DNA of 64,000 bases. It comes from Lineus longissimus. Lineage: Eukaryota > Nemertea > Pilidiophora > Heteronemertea > Lineidae. Made by a program: the position numbers and the translations under genes. Positions 36,409 to 46,694 of this stretch are shown in pieces. The stretch's first letter is position 1; each line of letters starts with the position of its first letter. The notes below the pieces were generated by a model. That model was not told the DNA's origin, searched no databases, and was given only the letters and a program-made list of their open reading frames with translations. Location: positions 5,545,501 through 5,609,500 of the forward strand of contig NC_088325.1 of NCBI RefSeq assembly GCF_910592395.1, written 5' to 3'.

Positions 36409-37280
36409 AGCTCAGCTGACAAAGTCAGCGGAGCTGGTCAAATAGCTATTCGTGTGGTGTCCGTTCTTCCATATATCCATCCATCTGTAGACAAATTGGG
36501 CATTTTGTAACCGTAAGACATAGGCACTTCAAGTCTGGCTTACACAATAAACATCGTATGCTGCAGACAACTAACTTCAGAAACTTTTTCGCGTTTTCGA
36601 CTTAAATTCTCCTCACCAGAGGGCCATAGGCGTAAATTATAAAGACATTTTTTGTCACTTTACTCTAATAGATAGAGGCTTGAAATAAAGTTTAGGAATT
36701 ATGTATACATGTAGGTTTTAATATGAAATTGGATTAGTTTTGATTGATTCTACCAGTTGACGTTACTGAGCAAAATCTCTGTGGACCTAGTTAACTTGAT
36801 TTGAATTTCCCGCTCTGTTTTAACTCCGAAGGTTGTGGGTTTGATCCCACCTCAGGGTAACCTTTTTTCCATTTTTCCTTTTTCATATTTTTTTCTACTT
36901 TTTTTTAATTTGGCAGACGGCCATCTTGGAAATCATATTTTGCCAGTTTAAAGCCTTTTGATGTAGCTAGAGTGACTAAATGGTGGGCGTATCTGAAAGT
37001 CTCCAGTATACCTATCATTTTCGATTTGACCGACTCTTCATGGTTATAGGGCTCAAGCTCTTAAATTTCACTAATAAGTAGTGCGTTTTGGCATTATTTG
37101 TCAAAGAGTCTGTTTACTTTGGTATATATGCGTGATATAGGCAATCAATATTTTAGCAAAATTGAGGCTGAAAAAGACCTACCAGGTGCTTTCCATGTTT
37201 TGTACATTGTACCCATGTATTTCAGCTGAGCACCAGTGCCTTGGGCCTCTTGTTGGTCAGATATGAAGACTTTGATTTAG
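36409..37280. mobile_element. Dispersed element present only in D1
   Basis: D2 reads directly from CAGTATCATTTTT to ATTTACATAAACTCTA. In D1 about 0.87 kb intervenes. Near its edges are inverted GCTCAGCTGA (36410) and TCAGCTGAGC (37222), and it ends ...TTGGGCCTCTTGTT. Such ends are common in repeats of marine invertebrates, especially molluscs (recalled, not searched). No open frame. Confidence 0.6.
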
Positions 37281-37731
37281 ATTTACATAAACTCTATCTC
37301 TAGCCCCTTTGTTGTAAGGCGGCAATTGCATCGTCTCATAATTGACCAACCTTATTGACAGGATATTCCTATTGGAATATTTGCAGAATTGGCTGGAGCA
37401 ATGAGGTTTGCCAAGTCTCTCATGGGAGGTAGCCAAATCCTAAAATTGAAGGCTCCTAGAGACAATGCTTGGGCGACTAAGCATGAGATGACTATTGTAG
37501 CCTAATCCTCCCCTTGACAGAATGTAAGCACAGCTCAGCATGAGAGGTAGTCCAATCCTCTTAGAAATAAGTCTTGGTTCCACTACAGGGTTTAGATCCG
37601 TTTCTATCGCATCCGCATCAGGTCCGAACTTAGCTTAGTCCGGACTAACGAATGTTACGTTATGGGGAGGCTATCTAATGAGGCGCTTGTGATTGCAGGC
37701 CTCGGGTGTGAGCCTGTTGGAGCCGAGTCTA

Positions 37732-37911
37732 GGTAAAAAGGCTACAGGTAAAAAAAAGGTTACCTGTCTTATTAGTTGACCGTCTCTTAAGTTGTGTGTT
37801 TGGTTGTGACTCTGTATGATCAGTTGACCGGCTGTAAGGCCGTCGCTTGAGTTGACTGGTTGGTTTGGACTCGGCAGGTAAAAAAACCCTTTTTACCTGT
37901 AGCCTTTTTTT
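37732..37911. repeat. Small inverted repeat enclosing minisatellite-like units
   Basis: AAAAAGGCTACAGGTAAAAA near 37735 pairs with TTTTTACCTGTAGCCTTTTT near 37890. The inside has GTTGACCGGCTGTAAGGC units like the 60-bp minisatellite at 39240. Confidence 0.5.
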
Positions 37912-38259
37912 CTTGGGCTTCTTTACCATATAATAGTCATTTTTACTGGCCCATCCAATGGTTTGGGCTTTGTTCACGAGTGCGCTTTGCGAAGGGTTGA
38001 TAATGCAGCAATTATGATTGGGTCATCTTAAGAAAGGTATCAAAATTGTGTGGTGTTTTGGTCGGAGTTATGATGCTGTAGTTATGCGGGGTGTAAATAA
38101 TTATTGTAAACAGCTTTCTTGTACATCATTGTTTTTGCTCAGTTTATAATAATAAAACTTACAAATATATGAAATTTTATTTGTCTGTTTCTGAGACTAT
38201 TAGTTGGACAGGATTGGTTTCAAATCAGCGATGATTTGGGTGGTGACATTATTGCCTTT

Positions 38260-38981
38260 TTTTTATATATATATCTTTATTCAGACAAATAGAAAAATAT
38301 AAATACATTTTTGGAAAAGGGGACATAAAAAAGCAAAACAATGCTTAAATCCTATGCCCCCTACAACTACAATTTTACAGTTTTGAATGTCGGCACAAAG
38401 AACATAGCGTAAAGAGGAAACATTTCTGTGGAACCTTAAGAACACCTTAAGAAAAATCAAATTCGTGAAAAGCGTTTAGTTTTTACAATAAACTTCTGTA
38501 CTTTTTTGAATATAAAATTATTGTCAGACAGAGACAGTGTCTCTCTACCAAAGAGGAAATATTGAAGTGTAAATATGAAGGGGGTTGGAATCGAAGATGG
38601 AGTTTATGAAACAATTCATATCGCTGTTGAATAAAGCTAGTACAGTCGAAGAAATAATGTAAAGAATCTTCAATCCCATTTAGCAGACAAAATTGACAAC
38701 TTTGATTTTCAATCACATGATTAACATATAAATGATGGTTTAAACCACTGCTCAGCAGCCGTTCCGTAAACGACTATGGAAAATACTACCCTCTCTCGTA
38801 CTGCTACAATAAAACCATAAGGGTGGCTTAGTGGTAAACAAAATGTCTTGAAGTAATTTCTTAAAAACACCTACAGATTGAGCATTTCTTACATACAAAG
38901 GTAGTTCATTCCATTCTCTTGTAGTTGCAGGGAAAAATGAGTGATAATATGATTCAGTGTGACACAAGTAGGGTACAAAAT
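38260..38981 (-). mobile_element. 5'-truncated LINE (CR1/Jockey-like) with target duplication
   Basis: The 13-bp sequence CATTATTGCCTTT is present at 38247-38259 and 38982-38994, and D2 has the empty site near 58911. The insertion carries a T-run and (AT)n at its low-coordinate edge, the 3' tail of a minus-strand LINE. It is about 720 bp, so only the end of the reverse transcriptase ORF and the 3' UTR are present. Confidence 0.85.
38483..38967 (-). pseudogene. LINE ORF2 C-terminal remnant
   Basis: Minus-strand frames read SFFPATTREWNELPLYVRN and then HSRLRNGC. After an interruption come CQFCLLNGIEDSLHYFFDC and on. FFP-x-T-x-x-(E/D)WN-x-LP and C-x-x-C...H-x-x-x-x-C are the usual C-terminal blocks of this LINE class. 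The two parts are out of frame, so it is dead. Confidence 0.75.
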
Positions 38982-39239
38982 CATTATTGCCTTTGATGAA
39001 CTAGCTGGTGTTGTTGATATTTGGAGCCGCGCCCCATTTATGGTTGTGACGTTGTCTTTGTCTGTTTTATTGGTAACGCCTTACCGCTCAAACTTACTAG
39101 CTCTCCGTTACACACGTTTTAGGTTAGAAATTACTTGAGTTCAAAATTTGTAAGGAATTGAAGGATACATGGAGATTGCATATTATGCACAGTCTCTTGT
39201 TTGCACAGTTGACTTGCTGGTTATCAATTGGAATTGACC

Positions 39240-40173
39240 GGCTCCAAGGCGGTCTCTTGAGTTGACTAGATGGTTGCGAATCTCTCTGATGGGGTGGCCG
39301 ACTAAAATGTTGTCTCTTGATTTGACTGGCTGGGTGTGAATCTTACTGATGAGTTGACTGGCTGTAACGCTGTGTCTTGAGTTGACTGGATGGTTGTGAA
39401 ACTGTTAGATGAGTTGACTGGCTGGAAAGTTGTCTCTTGAGTTGACTAGATGGTTGTGACTCTAACTGATGAGTTGACTGACTGTAAGGCTGTCTCTGAG
39501 TTGGCTGGATGGTTGTGAAACTGTTAGATGTGTTGACTGGCTTGAAAGTTGTCTCTTAAGTTGACTAGATGGTTGTGACTGTAACTGATGAGTTGACTGG
39601 CTGTAAGGCTGTCTCTTGAGTTGGCTGGATGGTTGTGAAACTGTTAGATGAGTTGATTGGCTGAAAGGCTGTCTCTTGAGTTGACTAGATGGTTGTGACT
39701 CTAACTGATGAGTTGACTGGCTGTAAGGCTGTCTCTGAGTTGACTAGATGGTTGTGACTCTAACTGATGAGTTGACTGGCTGTAAGGCTGTCTCTTGAGT
39801 TGACTAGATGGTTGTGACTCTAACTGATGAGTTGACTGGCTGAAAAGCGGTCTCTTGAGTTGGCTGGATGGTTGTGAAACTGTTGGATGAGTTGACTGGC
39901 TGAAAAGCGGTCTCTTGAGTTGACTAGATGGTTGTGACTCTCTCTGGTGGGTTGGCCGGCTAAAATATTGTCTCTTGAGTTGACAGGCTCGGTGTGAATC
40001 TAACTGATGAGTTGACTGGCTGTAAGGCGGTCTCTTGAGTTGGTTGGATGGTTGTGAAACTGCTAGATGAGTTGACTGGCTGAAAGGCTGTCTCTTAAGC
40101 TGACTGGATGCTAGTGACTATCTCTGATGAGTTGGCTGGTAAGGCTAATCTCTTAAGTCAACTGGCTGGTTGT
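39240..40173 (+). repeat. Minisatellite, ~60-bp units, in D1
   Basis: About fifteen imperfect units built on GAGTTGACTGGCTGTAAGGC, TGTCTCTTGAGTTGACTAG and ATGGTTGTGACTCTAACTGA. Two alternating unit types (AAACTGTTAGATG and ACTCTAACTGATG) suggest higher-order expansion. The array resumes at 41640-41860 after an insertion. Confidence 0.85.
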
Positions 40174-41638
40174 AGCGGGTTGCTTAGCGATATTCAATTG
40201 TTAGGACTGTTTTATTAAGGCACAAAGCTTGGCCGTACTAACCATCTAATTCAAAATCATTAATCTTCGTTGTTCGAATCTGTAACCTACAGCTGGGCCG
40301 ATCACTCTTCGTTCTCGTCGTCGGACGCCCTTCTTCTTCTCCTCTCTCCTTTTGGCCCGGAGCTGTATCAGATCTCCTCAACAGATCTAATCCATTAAGG
40401 GGCAGTTTTTAGTACATCTATCCACGAAAACATAAAGTGCCCGACAAACGGTAATACAACAGGTGCTTCACACACAAATTAACTCCACGACCGAGCGTGA
40501 AGTAAAAACAAAATGTTGAGGAATGTTCTGCTTGATAGGTGTATGAATATACCAAAGTCCAGACCAATAGTGGCATTCCAATTACTCCGATTTACGACAG
40601 TGGTGTGTGAAATTTAGACTGGACTGATGTACTATCTACAAATAAGCAACTGTAGTGTGGGTGGAAAAAATCTGGGCGTCGCTGTCCCACTTCTCCGGAA
40701 CCGTCACAACATCAACGACATCTCCATAACGACATCTCAAGGGGCTGGAAGAATTTCACTTTCGGACTTCTTGAACATCGGAACCATAAACCATCATCAC
40801 TGACTGATGCCTACAATCTATAGGTTGACTGGTCTTCAAGGCATCAAAAGTTCCACTCCCAACACAAACAGTAACCTGACAGTCGTCAGAGAAAGTCAGT
40901 GGTAGCTAATGCATATCAAAGCAGTGCATCAACAATAAAAAAAGAACAGGTGTTTTTGTTTTTTTTGTTTCAGATAATATATATATATATACGCGTATAT
41001 ATATATATATATGGTTTGCTTATTCAGTTACACCAGCAGAATACAGTGTACAATGCACAGCAGAGGGTTCAACCACACTGCTATAATAAATAGAGTTTGT
41101 ATCAGTTTCAGTTGGTGTTCCTAGGGACATCGAACACCAAAACAAGATGGCTTCTTTGTCAACAAAAGGGTGTCGCCAGACACACCCTGGGTCTAAGTCT
41201 TGATTTTACAGCCAACATATTGAGTACCGCAATGTACAGCCTAAGCACTTCCGCTTAGTATCCAAACAGAAGAAAGTTGGTTCACAATTCTCCTGAGCTG
41301 GCTATCACAGACCCTTCATCATGACTGTATTACCATAACCAGTCAGATGTCCACCATTGGCAATTCTTTTGTCTTCTCAACAAAATCGGAACTGGCTCTT
41401 TACTCAGCCAAGTCTTGTATTGGAATGCAATGGGTTCTCTGTTTCCCTGGCCTTTTAAACTGTCCCACCCAAACATTGATCAGCCAATCAGAATCAGCCA
41501 GCAGCTATCCCATGTCTGTGACCTCATTTCTAGGATTTCCCATGATCATGACAGTGGCCACCCCACATGTAAACAATAACAACCCACATGTCAAATATGA
41601 CAGCTGATCTGGTCATTTCACCTGTCTTCGTCAGAACA
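40174..41638. mobile_element. Unidentified 1.47 kb insertion in the D1 minisatellite
   Basis: GGCTGGTTGT is present at both edges (40164-40173 and 41639-41648) and only once in D2 (near 61635), so it may be a target duplication. No coding frame. It contains a palindromic (AT)n with CGCG centre (40977-41013). A shifted boundary would give TGTAGC...GAACA, an LTR-like TG..CA, but there is no internal region or second LTR. Confidence 0.55.
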
Positions 41639-42852
41639 GGCTGGTTGTGATTCTGTCTAATGAGTTCAAAGGCTTTAAGGCTGTCTAATGAGCTGACTAG
41701 CTGGTTGTGAATCTGTCTGATGAGTTGACAGGCTGTTAAGCTGCCCCTTGAGGTGATTGGCTGGTAGTGAATCTGTCTGATGACTTGACCAGGTATAATG
41801 TTGTCTCTTGAGTTAACTGGCTTGTTTTGAATATGTCTGATGAGTTTTTACGCCGATTAGAACTGTTCAAGGGCCAAAACTATGCTCGCTTCAAATCATC
41901 GTCTGCATGCACGAACAAACCTAATGACAAAGCAGTTTTCCAAACGTGACCAAAGGAGTGCGCATAAAACCCCTCAAAAGTACTTTGTTTCATGAGGAAT
42001 ATTTTCGTCAATAGCTTGAAATGCAATATGACCGCTTTTTAATTTTTGGGATAAAAAAACCGGAGGAAAGTCTTGTAGTTTCGTGGATGAGGCATTTCAC
42101 CACATTCAGATGGCAATAGCGGCCATTTCAAGGATGGACGGAACGACGTCGATATAAGTAGTTTCGGTCATGCGCAAGGAGGTTGCTTGCATGGGTCACT
42201 TGGCTAAATGTGTGTAAAGAATTACTGTTCGATGCTCCACAGCCATGACAGCGGGTACACGGTGCCCAACGTCTATTATGATATTATCATAGAAGTAGTA
42301 GAGGTTGAGTTCGTATATAGCGCTTTTCCATGTTTGCCTGATATAAGCGCTTTTAGGATATCATATTATTACCCCGGCCTCCATGGAAATCAATCAGGGG
42401 TTTATTTGAGAAACCAGAAGGCGTTCACTTGAAGTCGACAAGTTGGGGAACTAAGCAGTGACTCGGCCGGGAGTCGAACCTCCTCCACTGCGCTACCGCT
42501 GCCCCATACCATTCCCCGGGGTCAATGCGCTCCCCATTTCCGGTGGCTCTTATTTGCCCCTGTAAACATCAATATGTCACACATGATGTCTCCCCCAAAA
42601 TCCGGAGGTGACGTAGGCATAATAACCTATTACCCGTCTACTTTGCCGTGACGTGTCACTACGGTTTCTACAAGACAAAAATATTTCGTGCAAACCAAAT
42701 AAGCTTTCAATTGAGAACTGGTCTTATGGTAGACATGAATACAGATATCTGACACGAACAAACAAAAATGAATTCTTTGTTGCTAATTTCCATATCACAT
42801 TTGCCACCTGCAGCAAATAAGGTACCACCTTATAAACAAATCCATGTAACTG
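41639..42852 (+). other. D1 sequence before the DIRS element
   Basis: Matches 61635-62942 of D2. Minisatellite remnants reach about 41860. The rest has no gene. A tRNA-like fragment lies at 42461-42504. Confidence 0.6.
42461..42504 (-). repeat. tRNA-like fragment (SINE head remnant)
   Basis: The minus strand reads GGGGCAGCGGTAGCGCAGTG followed closely by AGGTTCGACTCCCGGCC. These look like A and B boxes with the anticodon arm missing. The same fragment is at 62562-62605 in D2, so it predates the duplication. Confidence 0.4.
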
Positions 42853-42891
42853 CCCATTTCCTTACAAGAAATGGCCATTTTGTTAGTTCAT

Positions 42892-43063
42892 ACTTACCTA
42901 TGGAACACTTTTGCATGTTACTCCATTTGGGCTCAAACACAAGAGTATCCCTTTAATTTTCTAAAGGGAGAACTGAGTTAACAGCTCGGCCGCCAGGCGG
43001 CGCCCTGACCGATCCCGCGAGATCGCGCCGATCTCATGCCGCCATATTTAGTCTTTACTCTTG
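42892..43063 (+). repeat. DIRS left inverted terminal repeat
   Basis: 172 bp from ACTTACCTATGG to CTTTACTCTTG, inverted at 49220-49391, nearly identical. The outer 39 bp of the left end (42853-42891) differ from the right end. Confidence 0.85.
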
Positions 43064-43110
43064 AGCGTTAATAAAGAGTATGTCCCGTTTGTGGGGACGG
43101 CGGGAGGGCC

Positions 43111-43208
43111 GTGTTCCATAGGTAAGTATGAACTAACAAAATGGCCATTTCTTGTAAGGAAATGGGCATTTTGTGTCATTCAAACTTACCTATGGAACAC
43201 TTTTGCAT
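43111..43208 (+). repeat. DIRS internal complementary region
   Basis: 43111-43166 is the reverse complement of the outer left end (42853-42908). 43169-43208 is the reverse complement of the outer right end. The two meet at a single CA (43167-43168), the complement of the TG at each border. This is the template that lets DIRS elements rebuild both ends through a circle. Confidence 0.85.
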
Positions 43209-43640
43209 CGAATCCCAGCAACCTATTGGAGGTGGGAAACGAGGACTTACCTAAGGCTGAGCTGTTGTTCCATCCAGGAGGCACCACCGGCATATTAGCT
43301 AAGGAGGACCGCCAGGGGAAAGAAATGGGGAGAACCGGAGGACCGGTATTTTGATCTCGGTATTACAATCATATTATAGAGAGTAATAGACCCATTCTCC
43401 GGAAAGCGCTAGAATTGCGTAATAAAACCATCTTCTTTCCGGCAACAGAGCTTAGAGCAAGTAAGGCATGTTGAAGGGTGTAGAATGAGTTATTGCTAAA
43501 CAACAATAAGAAATTGCGTCCTTTCTAGTCTACTAGGGGTTGCCTGGATGTTGAAGATAGGGCATATCAAAAATGGCGCAAGATGCGCGTTTGACTCTTC
43601 AATCGGGCTTCCCCCCCCCTTTTTTTTAATCTAGCCAGGA

Positions 43641-44603
43641 TCAAACAACATGCCCCGCAGACACAATCGGGCCGATTGTGTGCATGCCATCTACGAGGGA
43701 AGAAACGTCTCGTAGGTAGAAACGAGAGAATGTGGAGTGATTACTCCAACATGCAGCGGAAACGACTTCTTGAAGAGCAACTCCTCGGTAGTTAGCCCAG
43801 GAGGTGGCTAGTGCTCTAACTTCGTGCGCTGAGATGTTAGCTAGCGCACGAAGATCAGAGGAAGTCTTCAAGGTGTTGTAGGAAAGACGAATAGTCTCCA
43901 CAATCCACCTTGAAATAGTGGCGGCCGCTATCTCTCGTTTATTTCCCTCCTTATAGGACAAAAACAAACGCTCTCTCCTCTGGCGGATACCGGGAGGTTT
44001 TGTCCTATTTATGTAGAACTTTAGGGCCCTGACGGGACATAAAGTTCTGTCAGGAAGATCATAAGAGATCGTTCCTGACAGAGAGGGAATAGTAACCGGG
44101 GGCCGAGAGGCGGCCGGTCCCTGGTTCTTCGCCAGAAATCCTGGTATAAAAGCCAGGATAACCTCCCCTCCCTCTCTAAAAGCCAGCTTCTTGAAAGAAA
44201 GTGCATGGAGCTCTGATCTCCGTTGGGCGGTAGCCAAGGCTACTAGAAAGACCGTTTTGAGTGTCAGATATTTCATGGATGAAATAGACATGGGTTCAAA
44301 AGGATGCCTCATGAGCACCTTAAGGACAACAGAAAGGTCCCATTTAGGGGTGTTGTGAACCGGTCTAGGACGCTCTAATAACATTCCTCTGAAAAGAGGG
44401 GTTATTTGGTCCTCCCAACGAAGATCCCAGGTGCTTAAAACACGGAGGGTAGAAGCGATGGCGGACTTGTACCCTTTTATAGCCGTGACAGATAGTTGTC
44501 TTTCCGTGAATAATTCAATAAGGAAATCAACTAATCTGTATATAGAGGGAGAGATCGGATTAACTCCGTTCTCCCTGCACCAGGAAGTGAAGGTAGACCA
44601 CTT
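43641..44603 (-). CDS. DIRS tyrosine recombinase
   Basis: The frame is open from just after a TGA at 44604-44606. The first ATG gives 247 codons from 44384. Upstream of it, the frame to 44603 encodes the N-terminal DNA-binding part (VTAIKGYKSAIASTL). Catalytic blocks counted from the ATG: arginine 55/56 in ATAQRRSEL, H187 and R190 in SAHEVRALATS, H216 in the SNHST block, and the nucleophile Y223 in SRFYLRD. This is the complete R-H-x-x-R-H-Y set. The protein would join the circular DNA to its target. The in-frame TGA cuts off further recombinase-like residues upstream, so the protein may be truncated. Confidence 0.85.
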   Translation of the reverse strand, partial: KWSTFTSWCRENGVNPISPSIYRLVDFLIELFTERQLSVTAIKGYKSAIASTLRVLSTWDLRWEDQITPLFRGMLLERPRPVHNTPKWDLSVVLKVLMRHPFEPMSISSMKYLTLKTVFLVALATAQRRSELHALSFKKLAFREGGEVILAFIPGFLAKNQGPAASRPPVTIPSLSGTISYDLPDRTLCPVRALKFYINRTKPPGIRQRRERLFLSYKEGNKREIAAATISRWIVETIRLSYNTLKTSSDLRALANISAHEVRALATSWANYRGVALQEVVSAACWSNHSTFSRFYLRDVSSLVDGMHTIGPIVSAGHVV

Positions 44604-46480
44604 TCATTGATACACATCAAGGGTAGACCCCCTTTGAGGTGCGGACATGCGCTTGACAGCGATGTCCGAAAAGCCTCTCTGGTGGAGATGCAACTGGATA
44701 AGTTCCAGGCGTGAAACTTGAAAAATCCAGGGTTCTGGTGGTAGCATCTCCCCAGGGGGTGCCACAGGAGGTGCTTCCAAGTAGGAAGACTCCTGGGGTG
44801 ATCTATCAGGAGCTCCAGCAAGGCTGGGAACCAGGCCTGATTTGGCCAGCAAGGTGCGATGAGAGTTATTCTCACCGGATGGCTGGTCAAGATCTTGTTC
44901 AGGACTGGTTGGATGAGAGGGAGGGGTGGAAACGCATATGCGTTCAGCCCGACCCAAGAGGCTGTAAGGCTGTCGACTTCCAGGGCCTCTTCGTCCGGAA
45001 GTGGAGAGTAATAGATGGGAAGGCGATTGTTCAGCCTGGTGGCGAACAGATCTACCTTCGGAGATTGCCAAAGGCGACAAAGGTCGTCTACAATCTCCTG
45101 ATGGAGTGTCCACTCTGTCTGAACTAGCTTGTTCTGACGGGACAGGGCGTCGGCAAGGATGTTGCGATTGCCCGGTATGTGTCTGGCACATATCGATACT
45201 CCAAGGTCGGCACAAAGATGGTAAAGCTCCCAAGTTAGCTGGCAAAGAATGCCGGACTTTGTGCCTCCCTGTCTCCTGACATATGCTACTACTGTAGAAT
45301 TGTCGGAGAACAGGGTTACTCTCCGATTCTTCAGGCGAAGGGAAAGAGCCCTCACGGCAAGAAGGACAGCCTTCATTTCCAATATATTTATTGGAAGAAT
45401 GGTCTCCTCCCTTGTCCATAGACCTCTTATGGACATGTCCCCGTTGTTCAGATGTGCTCCCCACCCTAGTAGGGAAGCATCTGTGAACAGGGACACTTCT
45501 GGGGGCGGTGGAGCTAGATCTACACCGCTTTGGAGACGAGTCTCCGACTCCCAGAAGTTCCAGACGTTCTTGAGTAGGTATTGAGGTATCAATACCAACT
45601 TGTCTAATGGGTCCCTGTGGGGTTTCCATAGAGACATTAGAAACATCTGGATGGGACGCATATATAGACGGCCAAGGGGGATTTGGTCTGCTGCCGAATT
45701 CAGAAGTCCCAAAAGGCTCAAGCATCGCCTTGCGGGAGCTTGAGTCCTTCCTCTGAATTCTGCGACGAGATGAAGAATTTTCTTTATCCTGTCTAGGGGG
45801 GGCAGCATTTTCCCTATGGCCGTAAGGAACCGAACTCCAACGTAAACGAAGTCTTGGGATGGTATGAATTCTGACTTTGTTTCGTTGATAATCCAACCTG
45901 CGGAAACTACTTTTTGCTTTAGAACCTGAAGTTGTTGCAGTAGTAGTTCCCGCGATTTGCAACGGAGTAGCCAATCGTCTAGGTAGTGATGGAGCTTGAA
46001 CCCCATCACGTGAAAGGGAGCGACGAAGGCTGTGACTATCATTGTAAAAATTAGGGGTGCCGATGCCAGACCGAACGGCAGGGCCCTGAATTGATACGTC
46101 TTTCCTTCGTAATGGAATCGAAGGAAGTGTTGATAGTCTGGATGGATCGGTACATGTAAGTACGCATCCATTAAATCCATCGATACCGCCCAATCGTTGG
46201 GCTGTATCGCCGTTGCTATAGACCTGGTGGTTTCCATCTTGAAATGAGGAACATTCAAGAAGGTGTTTAACCTGGAAAGGTCTATGATCAGCCTCCATGT
46301 CCCTGCTTTCTTGGGAACCAAGAAAACGTGGCTGTAAAAGCCGGGGGAGCATGGATCTTGAAGGACCTGGATAGCTTGCTTCTCCAGTAATGTCGCGACC
46401 TCTGCTTGGAGGGCAGAGGCCTTGACTGGGTCCTTCGGTGGCTGAACTGGGGTTGGATATATGGTAGTCGGGGGGGGTAC
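44531..46480 (-). CDS. DIRS reverse transcriptase / RNase H
   Basis: The frame runs from near the G8 tract at 46470-46477 to a stop at 44531. Numbering from the TTG codon at 46321, RT blocks include D49 and D52 in SMDLMDAY, LPFGLASAP, and the catalytic YLDD at 113-116. RNase H blocks follow: FTDASLLGWG, INILEMKAVLLAV, LFSDNST and NILADALSR. The C-terminal part (KVDLFATRLNNRLPIYYSP) is typical of DIRS polyproteins. No methyltransferase domain is seen. Codons before 46321 continue in frame (GFYSHVFLVPKK), so the TTG is not a true start. The end overlaps the recombinase frame. Confidence 0.88.
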   Translation of the reverse strand, partial: VPPPTTIYPTPVQPPKDPVKASALQAEVATLLEKQAIQVLQDPCSPGFYSHVFLVPKKAGTWRLIIDLSRLNTFLNVPHFKMETTRSIATAIQPNDWAVSMDLMDAYLHVPIHPDYQHFLRFHYEGKTYQFRALPFGLASAPLIFTMIVTAFVAPFHVMGFKLHHYLDDWLLRCKSRELLLQQLQVLKQKVVSAGWIINETKSEFIPSQDFVYVGVRFLTAIGKMLPPLDRIKKILHLVAEFRGRTQAPARRCLSLLGLLNSAADQIPLGRLYMRPIQMFLMSLWKPHRDPLDKLVLIPQYLLKNVWNFWESETRLQSGVDLAPPPPEVSLFTDASLLGWGAHLNNGDMSIRGLWTREETILPINILEMKAVLLAVRALSLRLKNRRVTLFSDNSTVVAYVRRQGGTKSGILCQLTWELYHLCADLGVSICARHIPGNRNILADALSRQNKLVQTEWTLHQEIVDDLCRLWQSPKVDLFATRLNNRLPIYYSPLPDEEALEVDSLTASWVGLNAYAFPPLPLIQPVLNKILTSHPVRITLIAPCWPNQAWFPALLELLIDHPRSLPTWKHLLWHPLGRCYHQNPGFFKFHAWNLSSCISTREAFRTSLSSACPHLKGGLPLMCINESGLPSLPGAGRTELIRSLPLYTD

Positions 46481-46694
46481 GGTTGAAATCTAGTTTCACT
46501 CCGTACCTCAACATGTTTGGGACTGGGGACCCCTTTGGGCACCAATCGTCCCAAATGTCTGCAAATTTTTGCAGACGGCCCCCGACTACCGGAGTCGGCT
46601 CCTTTTTGCGTCCGGGAGGAGAAAGGAGGGGGGAGTCACCTCTTCCGGCCAGCACCCCTTGGGCGAAAGGAGTGCTTAGTCGGACCGGATCCAC
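46478..46694 (-). pseudogene. DIRS RT N-terminal segment in a shifted frame
   Basis: This short reading frame carries GGRLQKFADIWDDW and a following LRYGV block, which belong at the N-terminus of DIRS RT proteins. It lies in a different frame from the catalytic part. The switch coincides with a run of eight G (plus strand, 46470-46477). It overlaps the gag-like frame by about 60 bases. Confidence 0.65.

Noticed and set aside
39240-40173. Regular repeats that could be taken for a CRISPR array
   Set aside because: Units are ~60 bp, head to tail and imperfect, with no unique spacers, and the setting is a eukaryotic genome. This is a minisatellite.
44604-46694. A 696-codon minus-strand frame as a separate protein
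   Set aside because: It overlaps the catalytic RT frame. Only its two ends look like DIRS protein, and the middle is an out-of-frame shadow of RT.
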